Source: Pseudomaricurvus sp033283335 (GTDB taxonomy: Bacteria; Pseudomonadota; Gammaproteobacteria; Pseudomonadales; Cellvibrionaceae). From it: a stretch of DNA of 64,000 nt. This document shows, one piece after another, positions 52,160 to 61,405 of this stretch. Made by a program: the position numbers and the translations under genes. The notes under the pieces were generated by a model. That model had not been told where the DNA came from. It saw only the letters and a list, made by a program, of their open reading frames with translations, and searched no databases. Within the stretch, counting starts at the first letter, position 1. The number at the start of each line of letters is the position of its first letter. The stretch is taken from NCBI GenBank assembly GCA_033283335.1, contig JAWMQP010000014.1:8328-72327 (forward strand). The letters run 5' to 3'.

Positions 52160-54073
52160 ATGACTTCGAAAAATAGACTTAACAGACGCCAGTTATTGAA
52201 AAACAGTGCCTTAAGTGGCGTTGGCCTGGTTTCGGCGACCAGTTTGACGGCCAGCCTCAGCGGTTGTCAGGACGAGCAGAATCTAAGCTTTGCCGAAATA
52301 CCGCACAGCCTGGATCATCAACATCACCTGCCCGAAGGCTACCAGGCACAAACCTTGTTGCGTTGGGGCGATTCTCTGCACGATGGCACGCCTTTTGAGC
52401 CTGCGCTATTGACCCCAGAGCAACAAGCTCGATGCTTTGGCTTCAATAATGATTTTATTGGTTTTATGCCTCTGTCAAAAAACCCGAAGGCACCAGCCCA
52501 CGAGCATGTTGCCTCGGGCAACAGCCAACACGGTCTCCTCTGTGTCAATCATGAGTACACTCAACCCCACCTGATGTTCAGTGGCTATAAAGATTATGAC
52601 GACGGGGACCTGAACACCAAACCCGAGCACGTTGCCATTGAACAACAGGCCTGCGGTCACTCCATCGTGGAAGTTGAACTGCAGCAAAACCAGTGGCAGA
52701 TCAAAACCGACAGCCCTTACAACCGCCGTATCACTGTCACCACCCCGATGGATATTGTTGGCCCCGCAGGCGGGCATCCGCGCCTGCAGACGTCACAAGA
52801 TCCCAGTGGTCAGCGTGTTCTGGGCACAGTGGGGAATTGCGCCGGAGGAAAAACACCGTGGGGGACCGTGCTGATTGCCGAAGAAGGGTTTGGCGGAGCC
52901 TTTATGGGCAACCTGAACGCCCTGCCGGAATCTGAACGCGATAATTATCAGCGTTTGGGTATTGGCAGTGATGACAACCGTCCCTGGGGCCTGACCGACA
53001 GCCGCTTTCATATTGAAAGAGAAACCAATGAAGCCAACCGCTTTGGCTGGATGGTGGAGTTCGATCCTTACAACCCACAGTCCACGCCGCGGAAACTGAC
53101 CGGACTCGGTCGCTTCGAACACGAAGGCACCACCATCGTTACCAAGGCCGGTCATCCCGTGGTGGCTTATACCGGCGACGATGATGAGTTCCAGTTTTTC
53201 TACAAATACGTGTCTAAGGGAATTTACGATCCGGCCACACCTGAAAACAATCGTGACTTGCTGGTCGACGGTACACTCTATGCTGCCAAGCTGAATGAGG
53301 ACGGCACAGGCGAGTGGTTACCCCTGCGTCACGGTGAGTCCTCCCTGACGGAACAGTTTGGTTTTCACTCACAGGCTGACGTTCTGATCGAGTGTCGACG
53401 CGCCGCCGAAATCATTGGTGCTACGCCCATGGACCGGCCGGAAGACATTGAAACCAACCCGGTGAATGACTGCACCTATGTGATGCTGACCAAAAACAAA
53501 AAACGCACGCAACTGGATCCCGGCAATCAGCGACCAGCAAACACTGCCGGCCACATCCTGGAATTGCTGCACCCAGGCAAGGATGGCGAACGCGATCATA
53601 CATCCAATCGTTTTCAATGGGTGACCTTTGTGCTCGGCGGCCATCCCCACAGCAACAACCCCAACGACCAGGGTTTTTATGGCTCGGGTCCCAAGGGTGA
53701 AAGTGTCAGTGATGCGGGCTGGTTTGCCTGTCCCGATAATCTCACCTTCGACAAGCTCGGCAACATGTGGGTCGCCACAGATGGCTGCGAAAGTTTCAAC
53801 TTTCATGACGGCCTCTGGGCGTTGCCCACCTCAGGCCCCTACCGCGCACTGCCCAGGCACTTTTTCGGCTGTCCGCTGGGTGCTGAAGTGTGTGGACCTG
53901 AGTTTACCCCGGATGGCTCCACTCTGTTTGTCGCCGTCCAACACCCTGCCGACACCGACGGATCCACCTTTGACAACCCGGTTCATCGCTGGCCGGATTA
54001 TGACGAATCCCTGCCACCGCGCCCCAGTGTCCTGGCAATTCGACGCAAAGACGGTGGCCTAGTTGGCAGTTAA
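52160..54073 (+). CDS. PhoX-type alkaline phosphatase, Tat-exported
   Basis: The 637-aa protein starts with a twin-arginine signal (NRRQLLKNSALSGVGLVSA) and belongs to the PhoX/DUF839 family: LLCVNHEYTQPHLMF, GNCAGGKTPWGTVLIAEEGF, GRFEHEGTTIV, MDRPEDIETNP, FDKLGNMWVATDG and PEFTPDGSTLFVAVQHP. PhoX is a calcium/iron-dependent periplasmic or secreted phosphatase. It is adjacent to the phytase-receptor unit and codirectional with the Pho-box genes, giving a coherent phosphate-scavenging locus. Confidence 0.88.
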   Translation: MTSKNRLNRRQLLKNSALSGVGLVSATSLTASLSGCQDEQNLSFAEIPHSLDHQHHLPEGYQAQTLLRWGDSLHDGTPFEPALLTPEQQARCFGFNNDFIGFMPLSKNPKAPAHEHVASGNSQHGLLCVNHEYTQPHLMFSGYKDYDDGDLNTKPEHVAIEQQACGHSIVEVELQQNQWQIKTDSPYNRRITVTTPMDIVGPAGGHPRLQTSQDPSGQRVLGTVGNCAGGKTPWGTVLIAEEGFGGAFMGNLNALPESERDNYQRLGIGSDDNRPWGLTDSRFHIERETNEANRFGWMVEFDPYNPQSTPRKLTGLGRFEHEGTTIVTKAGHPVVAYTGDDDEFQFFYKYVSKGIYDPATPENNRDLLVDGTLYAAKLNEDGTGEWLPLRHGESSLTEQFGFHSQADVLIECRRAAEIIGATPMDRPEDIETNPVNDCTYVMLTKNKKRTQLDPGNQRPANTAGHILELLHPGKDGERDHTSNRFQWVTFVLGGHPHSNNPNDQGFYGSGPKGESVSDAGWFACPDNLTFDKLGNMWVATDGCESFNFHDGLWALPTSGPYRALPRHFFGCPLGAEVCGPEFTPDGSTLFVAVQHPADTDGSTFDNPVHRWPDYDESLPPRPSVLAIRRKDGGLVGS

Positions 54074-54099
54074 AAAGTGGGCAGTTGAAACCTGTCGAA

Positions 54100-55083
54100 T
54101 CAGGGGTTGAGGTGGTCGTCCAGCCAGGCGGCTGCCCCAATCAGTGCCGGGTGCTTATGTAAAATCAAGTGCACCGGCACTGAAGCAAGAAAGCCTGACT
54201 GTACACCTTTGTGCTTGAAGCGCTGCTCAAAGCCACTGTCGCGGAAAAAATCGACCATGCGCGGCAGGATACCCCCCCCCAAATAAACACCACCTTTGGC
54301 GTTGAACATCACCACTACATCGCTGGCTGCGGTCCCCAACCCTTCGCAAAATATGTTCATGGCCTCCAGGGCAAGGGGCTCCTGCTGTTCAAACGCCATC
54401 TGGGCGATCTCGCTGGCCTCTTCCACTCGCCGACTATTGCCATCCAACTCGGCCAGCCCATTAAATACATTCACCAGCCCACGACCAGACAGCAGGGTTT
54501 CACTACTGACGTAGCCACGCTGTTGCCATAATCGAGCCAGGGCCATTTCCCGGTCAGTTTGCGCGGCATAAGCCACATGGCCGCCTTCACTGGGAATCGC
54601 CAGCCAGTGACTGCCATGAGGTATCAATGCAGAAACCCCCAAGCCAGTGCCCGGTCCTATAATGGCTTTTGCCGATGGTGCATCGGACTCTGGCTGGCCA
54701 GGCAATACAGTCTCCAGGTCCCCCTCCTGCAGATGGGTGACCGAGTAAGCCAGCGCCGTGAAATCATTCAGGGCCTGAAACACCTGAAAACCAAATTGAT
54801 CTTTTACACGCGTTTGCGAGAAGGTCCATTGCACATTGGTCATGTGAATGACATCCCCCACCACCGGTCCGGCCAGGGCAACACAGGCGAACTCGGGGCA
54901 GGCTATCCCGACTGAATCCAGATAAGCTTGCAAACAAGCTTCAAACGAGGAGTAATCACCAGAGCGCAGATCCTTCTGGTGAAGCATCTGATAACGCCCG
55001 GCTTCGCAGCCAGTGACCAGACAAAATCGCGCATTGGTGCCGCCAATATCGGCCACAAGACATGGGTACATATACTTACACAC
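54100..55083 (-). CDS. glk: Glucokinase
   Basis: The 327-aa protein has ADIGGTNARFCLV, the phosphate-binding GPGTGLGVSALIP and EGGHVAYA, as in bacterial Glk (ROK-distinct family, hexokinase fold). It makes glucose 6-phosphate. Either ATG 55083 or ATG 55071 (MYPCLVADIGG) could be the start; neither has a strong ribosome site. It is followed closely by the end of the PhoX gene on the other strand. Confidence 0.88.
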   Translation of the reverse strand: MCKYMYPCLVADIGGTNARFCLVTGCEAGRYQMLHQKDLRSGDYSSFEACLQAYLDSVGIACPEFACVALAGPVVGDVIHMTNVQWTFSQTRVKDQFGFQVFQALNDFTALAYSVTHLQEGDLETVLPGQPESDAPSAKAIIGPGTGLGVSALIPHGSHWLAIPSEGGHVAYAAQTDREMALARLWQQRGYVSSETLLSGRGLVNVFNGLAELDGNSRRVEEASEIAQMAFEQQEPLALEAMNIFCEGLGTAASDVVVMFNAKGGVYLGGGILPRMVDFFRDSGFEQRFKHKGVQSGFLASVPVHLILHKHPALIGAAAWLDDHLNP

Positions 55084-55111
55084 TCTACTCTAACGAATAA
55101 ACGGCTTGCCC

Positions 55112-56536
55112 CTAAGACGCGCTAGAACGAGGATTCAGCGCCTTTTCCTGTAGACCGGACTGTTTAGCAAAATACGCTTTCGTCGCCTGATTTACCTTAG
55201 GTGCCAGCAGCAGCGCTGACGTCATGGTTGGGATGGCCATCAGCGCGTACATAATATCCATGACGTTGATCACCAGCTTCATCGAAGCCATCGCCCCCAA
55301 TACTACCAGCACGCTGTAAATCCACAGATAGTGATGCTGGTGTTTGGCGCCGATTAAAAAGCCCAGGCACTTGCTACCGTAGTACCAAAAGGTCATTACC
55401 GTACTGAGGCTGAGCATGGTGACCACCACTGTCAGCAGGAATTGACCGCCAGTGGGAAACAACAGTTCAAACGCCTGTGAGGTCAAGCCAATGCCACTGT
55501 GTTCACCGGACTGCCAGACACCACTGATCAGGATGACCAGGGCGGTACAGGTACAAACGATCAGGGTATCCACCACCGGGCCCAGCATAGCCACGAGCCC
55601 TTCCCTTACAGGCTCGTGGGTCTTGGCGGCCCCGTGAGCCATGGCTTCGGTGCCAATACCGGCCTCGTTGGAAAAGGCCGCTCGCTGCACACCGGTAATA
55701 ATGACAGCCCCTACCGCTCCACCGGCGGCGGCCTGACCGGATAACGCATCGGTAAAGATCAGGGCAAAGGCAGCGGGAATTTCTGCCGCGTGACCAAACA
55801 ATACCACCACCGTCAACAGCATATAGCCCGCCACCATCGTGGGCACCAGCCAGCTGGTAACGCGCCCCAGGCGCTGCAGCCGCCCCAGTCCCACGGCAAT
55901 CACCACCAGGGCAAAGACAATACCCGCAGCCAGGTCAAAGCCCAGATGCGACTCGGGCGTGGCCCAGCCCATGGGCTCGGCAAAGGTCTGGCGCAAGATT
56001 TGGGTTAACTGGTTGATTTGAAAAATAGGTAAAGTGCCCATCATCCCGGCCAGGGCAAAAAACACCGCCAGCGGTTGCCAGCGTTTACCCAGTCCCTCCC
56101 GAATGACGTACATGGGGCCGCCCTGCCACTGGCCTTCGCTGTCCTTGCCGCGATATAACACCGCCAGCGTGCAGGTATAAAACTTGGTGGCGATGCCTAC
56201 CAACGCACTGATCCACATCCAGAAGATGGCGCCAGGGCCACCAATGGCAATGGCCACCGCCACACCGGCCACATTGCCCATCCCCAGGGTGCCAGACAAG
56301 GCCGTGGACAACGCCTGGAAATGGGAGAGCTGGCCCGGGTCATTGCGCTCGACCTTTCGCGTCAGCAAACGAATGCTTTCCGGCAGGTGGCGGTAAGGTA
56401 TGAAGCGGGAATAAAACAGGAAAAACAAACCGCCCCCCACCAGCAGAATCACCAGCGGGGGTCCCCAGGCGATGGCGACGGCCTGGGCAAGGAATGTTTC
56501 AAGTTGTTGCAGGGTAGAGGTCGTTTCTGTCGTCAT
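55112..56536 (-). CDS. Alanine/glycine:cation symporter (AGCS family)
   Basis: The 474-aa protein has about ten to eleven membrane helices and the AGCS core (GALSGTLGMGNVAGVAVAIAIGGPGAIFWMWI, VGAVIITGVQRAAFSNEAGIGTEAMAHGAA). It uses a Na+ or H+ gradient to take up small neutral amino acids. It may be cotranscribed with glk, 28 bp downstream. Confidence 0.87.
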   Translation of the reverse strand: MTTETTSTLQQLETFLAQAVAIAWGPPLVILLVGGGLFFLFYSRFIPYRHLPESIRLLTRKVERNDPGQLSHFQALSTALSGTLGMGNVAGVAVAIAIGGPGAIFWMWISALVGIATKFYTCTLAVLYRGKDSEGQWQGGPMYVIREGLGKRWQPLAVFFALAGMMGTLPIFQINQLTQILRQTFAEPMGWATPESHLGFDLAAGIVFALVVIAVGLGRLQRLGRVTSWLVPTMVAGYMLLTVVVLFGHAAEIPAAFALIFTDALSGQAAAGGAVGAVIITGVQRAAFSNEAGIGTEAMAHGAAKTHEPVREGLVAMLGPVVDTLIVCTCTALVILISGVWQSGEHSGIGLTSQAFELLFPTGGQFLLTVVVTMLSLSTVMTFWYYGSKCLGFLIGAKHQHHYLWIYSVLVVLGAMASMKLVINVMDIMYALMAIPTMTSALLLAPKVNQATKAYFAKQSGLQEKALNPRSSAS

Positions 56537-56559
56537 ACCTCACACTGTAACACTGGCCT

Positions 56560-57699
56560 CTAGTCGATTAAACCGTATTGCTCTCGCAGGACAGCCACAA
56601 TTTCGGCTTTGGGATTATCAGACAAGACAATTTTTTCACCGGTGATTTTCTCTGCAATACCGGTGTAGGTGCGAGAAATGTCCATCAGTGCATCCATCGG
56701 CAACTCGTTGTCGCGAGCCAGGGCACTGCGCTCATCCATTCGATCCTTGTTGAGCAGAATATCAGGGTCCTCGAAATGGTTGAGCAGGAATTGACGGAAA
56801 CCCTCCTTGGAGTTTTCCACGATCTCGCCACTGCGGTAGCTGGCACCATCCCAGATACGGGAGGAATCCGGTGTTCCCACTTCGTCCATGTAAATCAGTT
56901 TTTCATTACCCTCGCGGTCCGTAACAAATCCAAACTCGAACTTTGTATCCACAAAGATCTGATCCAGCTGGGCCAGGTCTTCGCTAATGACATTAAAACC
57001 TTCTTTCAACAACTTCTCGTAGGTGGCAATGTCATCGGCACTGCGGAAGTTAAAGGCGGCGAAATTGCTCTCGATATCCTGGCGAGTGATATTGACATCG
57101 TCGACTTCCGGTACTCCGGGAATGCCTTTCAGGATACCTTTGGTCGAGGGCGTAATCAGCAGCTCCGGCAGTTTTTGGTCTTTCTGCAAGCCATCAGGCA
57201 TCTGGATACCACAGAACTCTCGCTCACCTTTGCTATAAGAGCGCCACATGGAGCCGGTGATGTACTGACGGCAGATGGCCTCGATCATCACCGGTTTGGC
57301 TTTTTGCACAATCCAGACAAACGGGTGCGGGATATCCAGAATGTGGCTGTCGGCCAGGCCTTCTTCACGGAAACGCTTGAACCAGTGGTTGGAGATAGCG
57401 TTCAGTGCCGCCCCCTTACCGGGAACACCGCGCACACCACCCTCGCCTGTCCAGATGCAATCGAAGGCTGAGATGCGATCGCTAATGACCATTATCGCCA
57501 GAGGGGCATCGGCAGCCACATCGTAGCCCTTCTCCTCGATCAGGCGGCGACTATCAGCCTCTGTCAGCCAATAGACTGACCGCACCTTGCCACTGTGGAC
57601 GGGCTTGTCGGTGCGGATAGGAAGATCGTCGTTAACGGCCAGTACGGAGTCTTTAACGGTCGTTAGAGAGTCTTTCTGGGATTGACCGGAGGCGCTCAT
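56560..57699 (-). CDS. purC: SAICAR synthase, long form
   Basis: The 379-aa enzyme makes phosphoribosylaminoimidazolesuccinocarboxamide in purine synthesis: SGKVRSVYWLTEAD, VISDRISAFDCI, EAICRQYITGSMWRSY, VDTKFEFGFV, and DEVGTPDSSRIWDG. It is longer than the 235-aa enterobacterial PurC and resembles the eukaryotic-type length class. ATG 57699 is chosen at the start of the conserved part. Confidence 0.9.
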   Translation of the reverse strand: MSASGQSQKDSLTTVKDSVLAVNDDLPIRTDKPVHSGKVRSVYWLTEADSRRLIEEKGYDVAADAPLAIMVISDRISAFDCIWTGEGGVRGVPGKGAALNAISNHWFKRFREEGLADSHILDIPHPFVWIVQKAKPVMIEAICRQYITGSMWRSYSKGEREFCGIQMPDGLQKDQKLPELLITPSTKGILKGIPGVPEVDDVNITRQDIESNFAAFNFRSADDIATYEKLLKEGFNVISEDLAQLDQIFVDTKFEFGFVTDREGNEKLIYMDEVGTPDSSRIWDGASYRSGEIVENSKEGFRQFLLNHFEDPDILLNKDRMDERSALARDNELPMDALMDISRTYTGIAEKITGEKIVLSDNPKAEIVAVLREQYGLID

Positions 57700-57949
57700 G
57701 GGGTGATTCCTGTGATTTGATGGCGTTAAAGGGCGGCATTTTAACAGATTCTGGTGGCCCACATAGCTTTGGATAAGGGTTGTTAAACTACGCTCCCCAA
57801 CTACGCTACTCAACTACCTGCCCCCAACCCTCCCAACAAACCCGCAGCCGTTGTATAATCTTCGCCCTTTTTATCCGCTTCTGTGGCCCTGAATGCCAAT
57901 CTGGCACAGCCACAGGCCAAGTCGCCCCACATACAGATTGTTGAGAGTT

Positions 57950-60748
57950 ATGGACAAAACCTACCAGCCGCAGGCAATTGAGAAAAACTGGTACGAAACC
58001 TGGGAACAGAACGGCTATTTCAAGCCTTCCGGAGAAGGCAAGCCCTACTGCATTATGATCCCGCCCCCCAACGTCACCGGCAGTCTGCACATGGGTCACG
58101 GTTTCCAGGAGTCCATTATGGACGCCCTGATCCGTTACCACCGGATGAAAGGCCATAACACCCTCTGGCAAGTGGGTACCGACCACGCGGGCATTGCCAC
58201 CCAGATGGTGGTCGAACGCCAACTGGATGCTCAAGGGATTTCACGCCACGATCTGGGCCGCGACAAGTTTATCGAGAAAGTCTGGGAATGGAAGGCCGAA
58301 TCCGGCGGCACCATTACCCAGCAATTGCGCCGCCTGGGCGCCAGCCCCGACTGGTCCCGCGAGCGCTTCACCATGGATGACGGGTTCTACAAAGCCGTGC
58401 AGGAAGTTTTTATTCGCCTCTACGAAGACGACCTGATTTACCGCGGTAAGCGCCTGGTGAACTGGGACCCGAAACTGCACACGGCCGTGTCGGATCTGGA
58501 AGTGCTGTCGGAAGAGGAAGACGGCTTCCTGTGGCACTTTCGCTACCCGCTGACAAATGGCAATGGGCATCTGGTGGTTGCCACCACCCGTCCGGAAACC
58601 ATGCTGGGCGACTCGGCAGTGGCTGTCCACCCGGACGACGAACGTTACAAACATCTGATTGGCCAAACCATTACCCTGCCTTTGGTCGGTCGCGAAATCC
58701 CCATCATCGGTGATGACTATGTGGATATGGAGTTTGGTACCGGTTGCGTAAAAATTACCCCGGCACACGACTTCAACGACTATGAAATGGGTCAGCGTCA
58801 CAATCTGCCCATGCACAATATTTTTAACGACGATGCCCAGATCAACAAAACCGCCCCGGAAAAATACCAGGGCATGGATCGCTTCGACGCCCGTAAGCAA
58901 ATCGTTGAAGACCTGGATGCTCTGGGCCTGTTGGAAAAAATCGACGATCACAAACTGAAAGTGCCTCGCGGTGACCGTACCGGAGTAGTGATTGAACCCT
59001 ACCTGACCGATCAGTGGTATGTGAAAACCCAGCCGCTGGCGGATGAAGCCATCAAGGCGGTTGAAGGGGGTGACATCCAGTTCGTGCCGAAACAGTATGA
59101 GAACATGTACTTCTCCTGGATGCGCGACATTCAGGACTGGTGTATCTCCCGTCAGCTGTGGTGGGGCCACCGTATCCCGGCCTGGTACGACGAGGAAGGC
59201 AGGGTTTATGTCGGTCGCAGCGAAGAGGAAGTTCGCCAGAAGCACAACCTCGCCGCCGACATCAGCCTGAAGCAGGACGAAGACGTTCTGGACACCTGGT
59301 TCTCATCCGGCCTGTGGACCTTCGGCACCCTCGGCTGGCCCGAAGAGACCGATCTGCTGAAGACCTTCAACCCCACCGATGTGCTGGTCACCGGCTTCGA
59401 CATTATCTTTTTCTGGGTCGCCCGCATGATCATGCTGACCCTGTATTTCCGCAAGGAAGTGCCGTTCCACACCGTTTACGTCCACGGACTGGTACGCGAC
59501 GGACAGGGCCAGAAGATGTCCAAGTCCAAGGGTAACGTGCTGGACCCCATCGACCTGATCGACGGTATCGACCTGGAATCCCTGGTGGCCAAACGCACCG
59601 CTGGCATGATGGTGCCCCACCTGCGGCAGAAAATTGAAAAGCAGACCCGCAAGGAGTTCCCGGACGGCCTCGCCGCCTACGGTACCGACGCCCTGCGCTA
59701 TACCTACTATTCCCTGGCCTCCACCGGCCGTGACATCAAGTTCGATGTGGGCCGTATCGAAGGTTTCCGCAACTTCTGTAACAAGCTGTGGAACGCTTCG
59801 CGCTACGTCCTGATGAATTGTGAAGTACAGGATGACGAAGGTAGCCGTGTATCCGCCCGTGACTGTGGTCAGGACGGTTCCGACAACTATGAGCTGTCTG
59901 TTGCCGATCGCTGGATCATTGCCAAGCTGCAACAGGCGGAAAAAGCCGTCGCCGAAGGCGTGGAATCCTACCGTTTCGATCTGGCCTCGCAGGCGCTGTA
60001 CGACTTTATCTGGAACGAGTACTGCTCCTGGTACCTGGAACTGTCCAAGCCAATCCTGAACAGCGACGACTTTAACGATGCCCAGAAGAAAGGCACCCGT
60101 CGTACCATGGTTCGCGTACTGGAAACCACGCTGCGTCTGGCCCACCCTTTGATGCCGTTTATCACCGAAGAAATCTGGCAACGCGTGAAGGACCTGGCTG
60201 GCGCGGAAGGTGACACCATCATGACTGCAGCGCTGCCGATCTGTGATGAAAGCAAGATTGACGAGCAGGCCATCGCCGAAGTGGAGTGGCTCAAAGGCGT
60301 GATCGAAGGCGTGCGTAACATCCGCGGCGAAATGAATATTTCCCCAGCCAAGAGTGTACCGCTCTACTTCGCCAATGGTTCCGACAACGACCAGCGCTGC
60401 CTGAATAACAATCGTCAGTTCCTGATGCGCCTGGCGAGTCTGGAATCACTGACCTGGCTGGAAGCCGGTGACGAAGCTCCCCTGTCTGCCACAGGTCTGG
60501 TGGGCGATATGGAGATTCTGGTACCTATGGCCGGCCTGATTGATGTGGAAGCGGAAACCGCACGCCTGCATAAGGAAGTGGACAAGATCAAGAAGGAAAT
60601 GGTGCGCGTCGAAGGCAAGCTGAACAATCCAAAATTTGTCGACAAGGCTCCCGCTGACGTTGTACAGAAAGAAAAGGACAAGCTGACCGACATGCAAAAG
60701 TCTCTGGCTAAACTGGAAGAGCAGGTTCAGAAGATTCAGGCTCTATAA
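57950..60748 (+). CDS. valS: Valyl-tRNA synthetase
   Basis: The 932-aa protein has the HIGH-type motif in PPPNVTGSLHMGHGF, the editing domain (TTRPETMLGDSAVAVHPDDERY), the KMSKS loop, GQKMSKSKGNVLDP, and a C-terminal coiled-coil arm (IDVEAETARLHKEVDKIKKEM). It charges tRNA-Val. ATG 57950 begins MDKTYQPQAIEKNWYETWE, the family's usual N-terminus; an upstream in-frame ATG at 57893 is less likely. Confidence 0.95.
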   Translation: MDKTYQPQAIEKNWYETWEQNGYFKPSGEGKPYCIMIPPPNVTGSLHMGHGFQESIMDALIRYHRMKGHNTLWQVGTDHAGIATQMVVERQLDAQGISRHDLGRDKFIEKVWEWKAESGGTITQQLRRLGASPDWSRERFTMDDGFYKAVQEVFIRLYEDDLIYRGKRLVNWDPKLHTAVSDLEVLSEEEDGFLWHFRYPLTNGNGHLVVATTRPETMLGDSAVAVHPDDERYKHLIGQTITLPLVGREIPIIGDDYVDMEFGTGCVKITPAHDFNDYEMGQRHNLPMHNIFNDDAQINKTAPEKYQGMDRFDARKQIVEDLDALGLLEKIDDHKLKVPRGDRTGVVIEPYLTDQWYVKTQPLADEAIKAVEGGDIQFVPKQYENMYFSWMRDIQDWCISRQLWWGHRIPAWYDEEGRVYVGRSEEEVRQKHNLAADISLKQDEDVLDTWFSSGLWTFGTLGWPEETDLLKTFNPTDVLVTGFDIIFFWVARMIMLTLYFRKEVPFHTVYVHGLVRDGQGQKMSKSKGNVLDPIDLIDGIDLESLVAKRTAGMMVPHLRQKIEKQTRKEFPDGLAAYGTDALRYTYYSLASTGRDIKFDVGRIEGFRNFCNKLWNASRYVLMNCEVQDDEGSRVSARDCGQDGSDNYELSVADRWIIAKLQQAEKAVAEGVESYRFDLASQALYDFIWNEYCSWYLELSKPILNSDDFNDAQKKGTRRTMVRVLETTLRLAHPLMPFITEEIWQRVKDLAGAEGDTIMTAALPICDESKIDEQAIAEVEWLKGVIEGVRNIRGEMNISPAKSVPLYFANGSDNDQRCLNNNRQFLMRLASLESLTWLEAGDEAPLSATGLVGDMEILVPMAGLIDVEAETARLHKEVDKIKKEMVRVEGKLNNPKFVDKAPADVVQKEKDKLTDMQKSLAKLEEQVQKIQAL

Positions 60749-60791
60749 TTTTCCGTGGTTGGAATTAGTAACCACCCAGCATGACCACTTG

Positions 60792-60820
60792 ATCAGGGCT
60801 TCCCAGCAGGAGGCCCTGAT
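60792..60820 (+). terminator. Hairpin downstream of valS
   Basis: ATCAGGGC-TTCC-cagca-GGAG-GCCCTGAT forms a long stem but no T run follows, so termination strength is uncertain. Confidence 0.6.
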
Positions 60821-60845
60821 TGCCCCTCCCCCGTCTTTATACCCG

Positions 60846-60887
60846 TGTCCTTAAATACCTGTCCTTAAATACCTGTCCTTAAATACC
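60846..60887. repeat. Three perfect 14-bp tandem repeats
   Basis: TGTCCTTAAATACC occurs three times in a row without a mismatch, and a fourth partial CTGTCC follows. It lies between valS and the cytochrome gene and may be variable in copy number. Confidence 0.85.
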
Positions 60888-60973
60888 ATAGCCCTGTCCT
60901 GAAGGAGCATCGACAAGCAGCCCGCTTCCTCTGAGAATGGCTTCTTCAATCGATAATAAGACAGGTGCGCGAC

Positions 60974-61372
60974 ATGACTCCTAAGTCCTTGATGCTTGCA
61001 GTGTCGGCTTATGCCGCGCTAATGACTGGCCCTCTTGCCCAGGCTGACATCCCCTACTCGGCAGAATCCGTTCAGACTGGTCAACAGCTGTTTATGCTCA
61101 ATTGCACGTCCTGCCATGGCAATGACGGTAAGGCCACGGTCAACTTCGTTGCCGATGCCACCAACCTGACGACACCGGATCAATGGCGTGGCGGCAACAG
61201 CAAGCAGCATATTTTTGATGCCATCAAGAGTGGTCAGGCCGTCGACATGCCCGCCTTTGAGTGGATATTGAATGACGAAGAAGAAATCTGGCACCTGGTT
61301 AACTTTGTCCTCAGCCTGTGGCCCGATCAAGCCCGAGAACAGGCTCTGACCGATTTCAACGCGCAACCTTAA
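60974..61372 (+). CDS. Periplasmic cytochrome c (class I)
   Basis: The 132-aa protein has a signal peptide (MTPKSLMLAVSAYAALMTGPLAQA), one heme site CTSCH and an axial methionine in VDMPAFEW. It is likely an electron acceptor or donor for the following Tat-exported ThDP enzyme. ATG 60974 is preferred to GTG 60965. Confidence 0.85.
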   Translation: MTPKSLMLAVSAYAALMTGPLAQADIPYSAESVQTGQQLFMLNCTSCHGNDGKATVNFVADATNLTTPDQWRGGNSKQHIFDAIKSGQAVDMPAFEWILNDEEEIWHLVNFVLSLWPDQAREQALTDFNAQP

Positions 61373-61405
61373 CTCTCTGCCCAGCACTGATTTGGAGTAA
61401 TTCGC

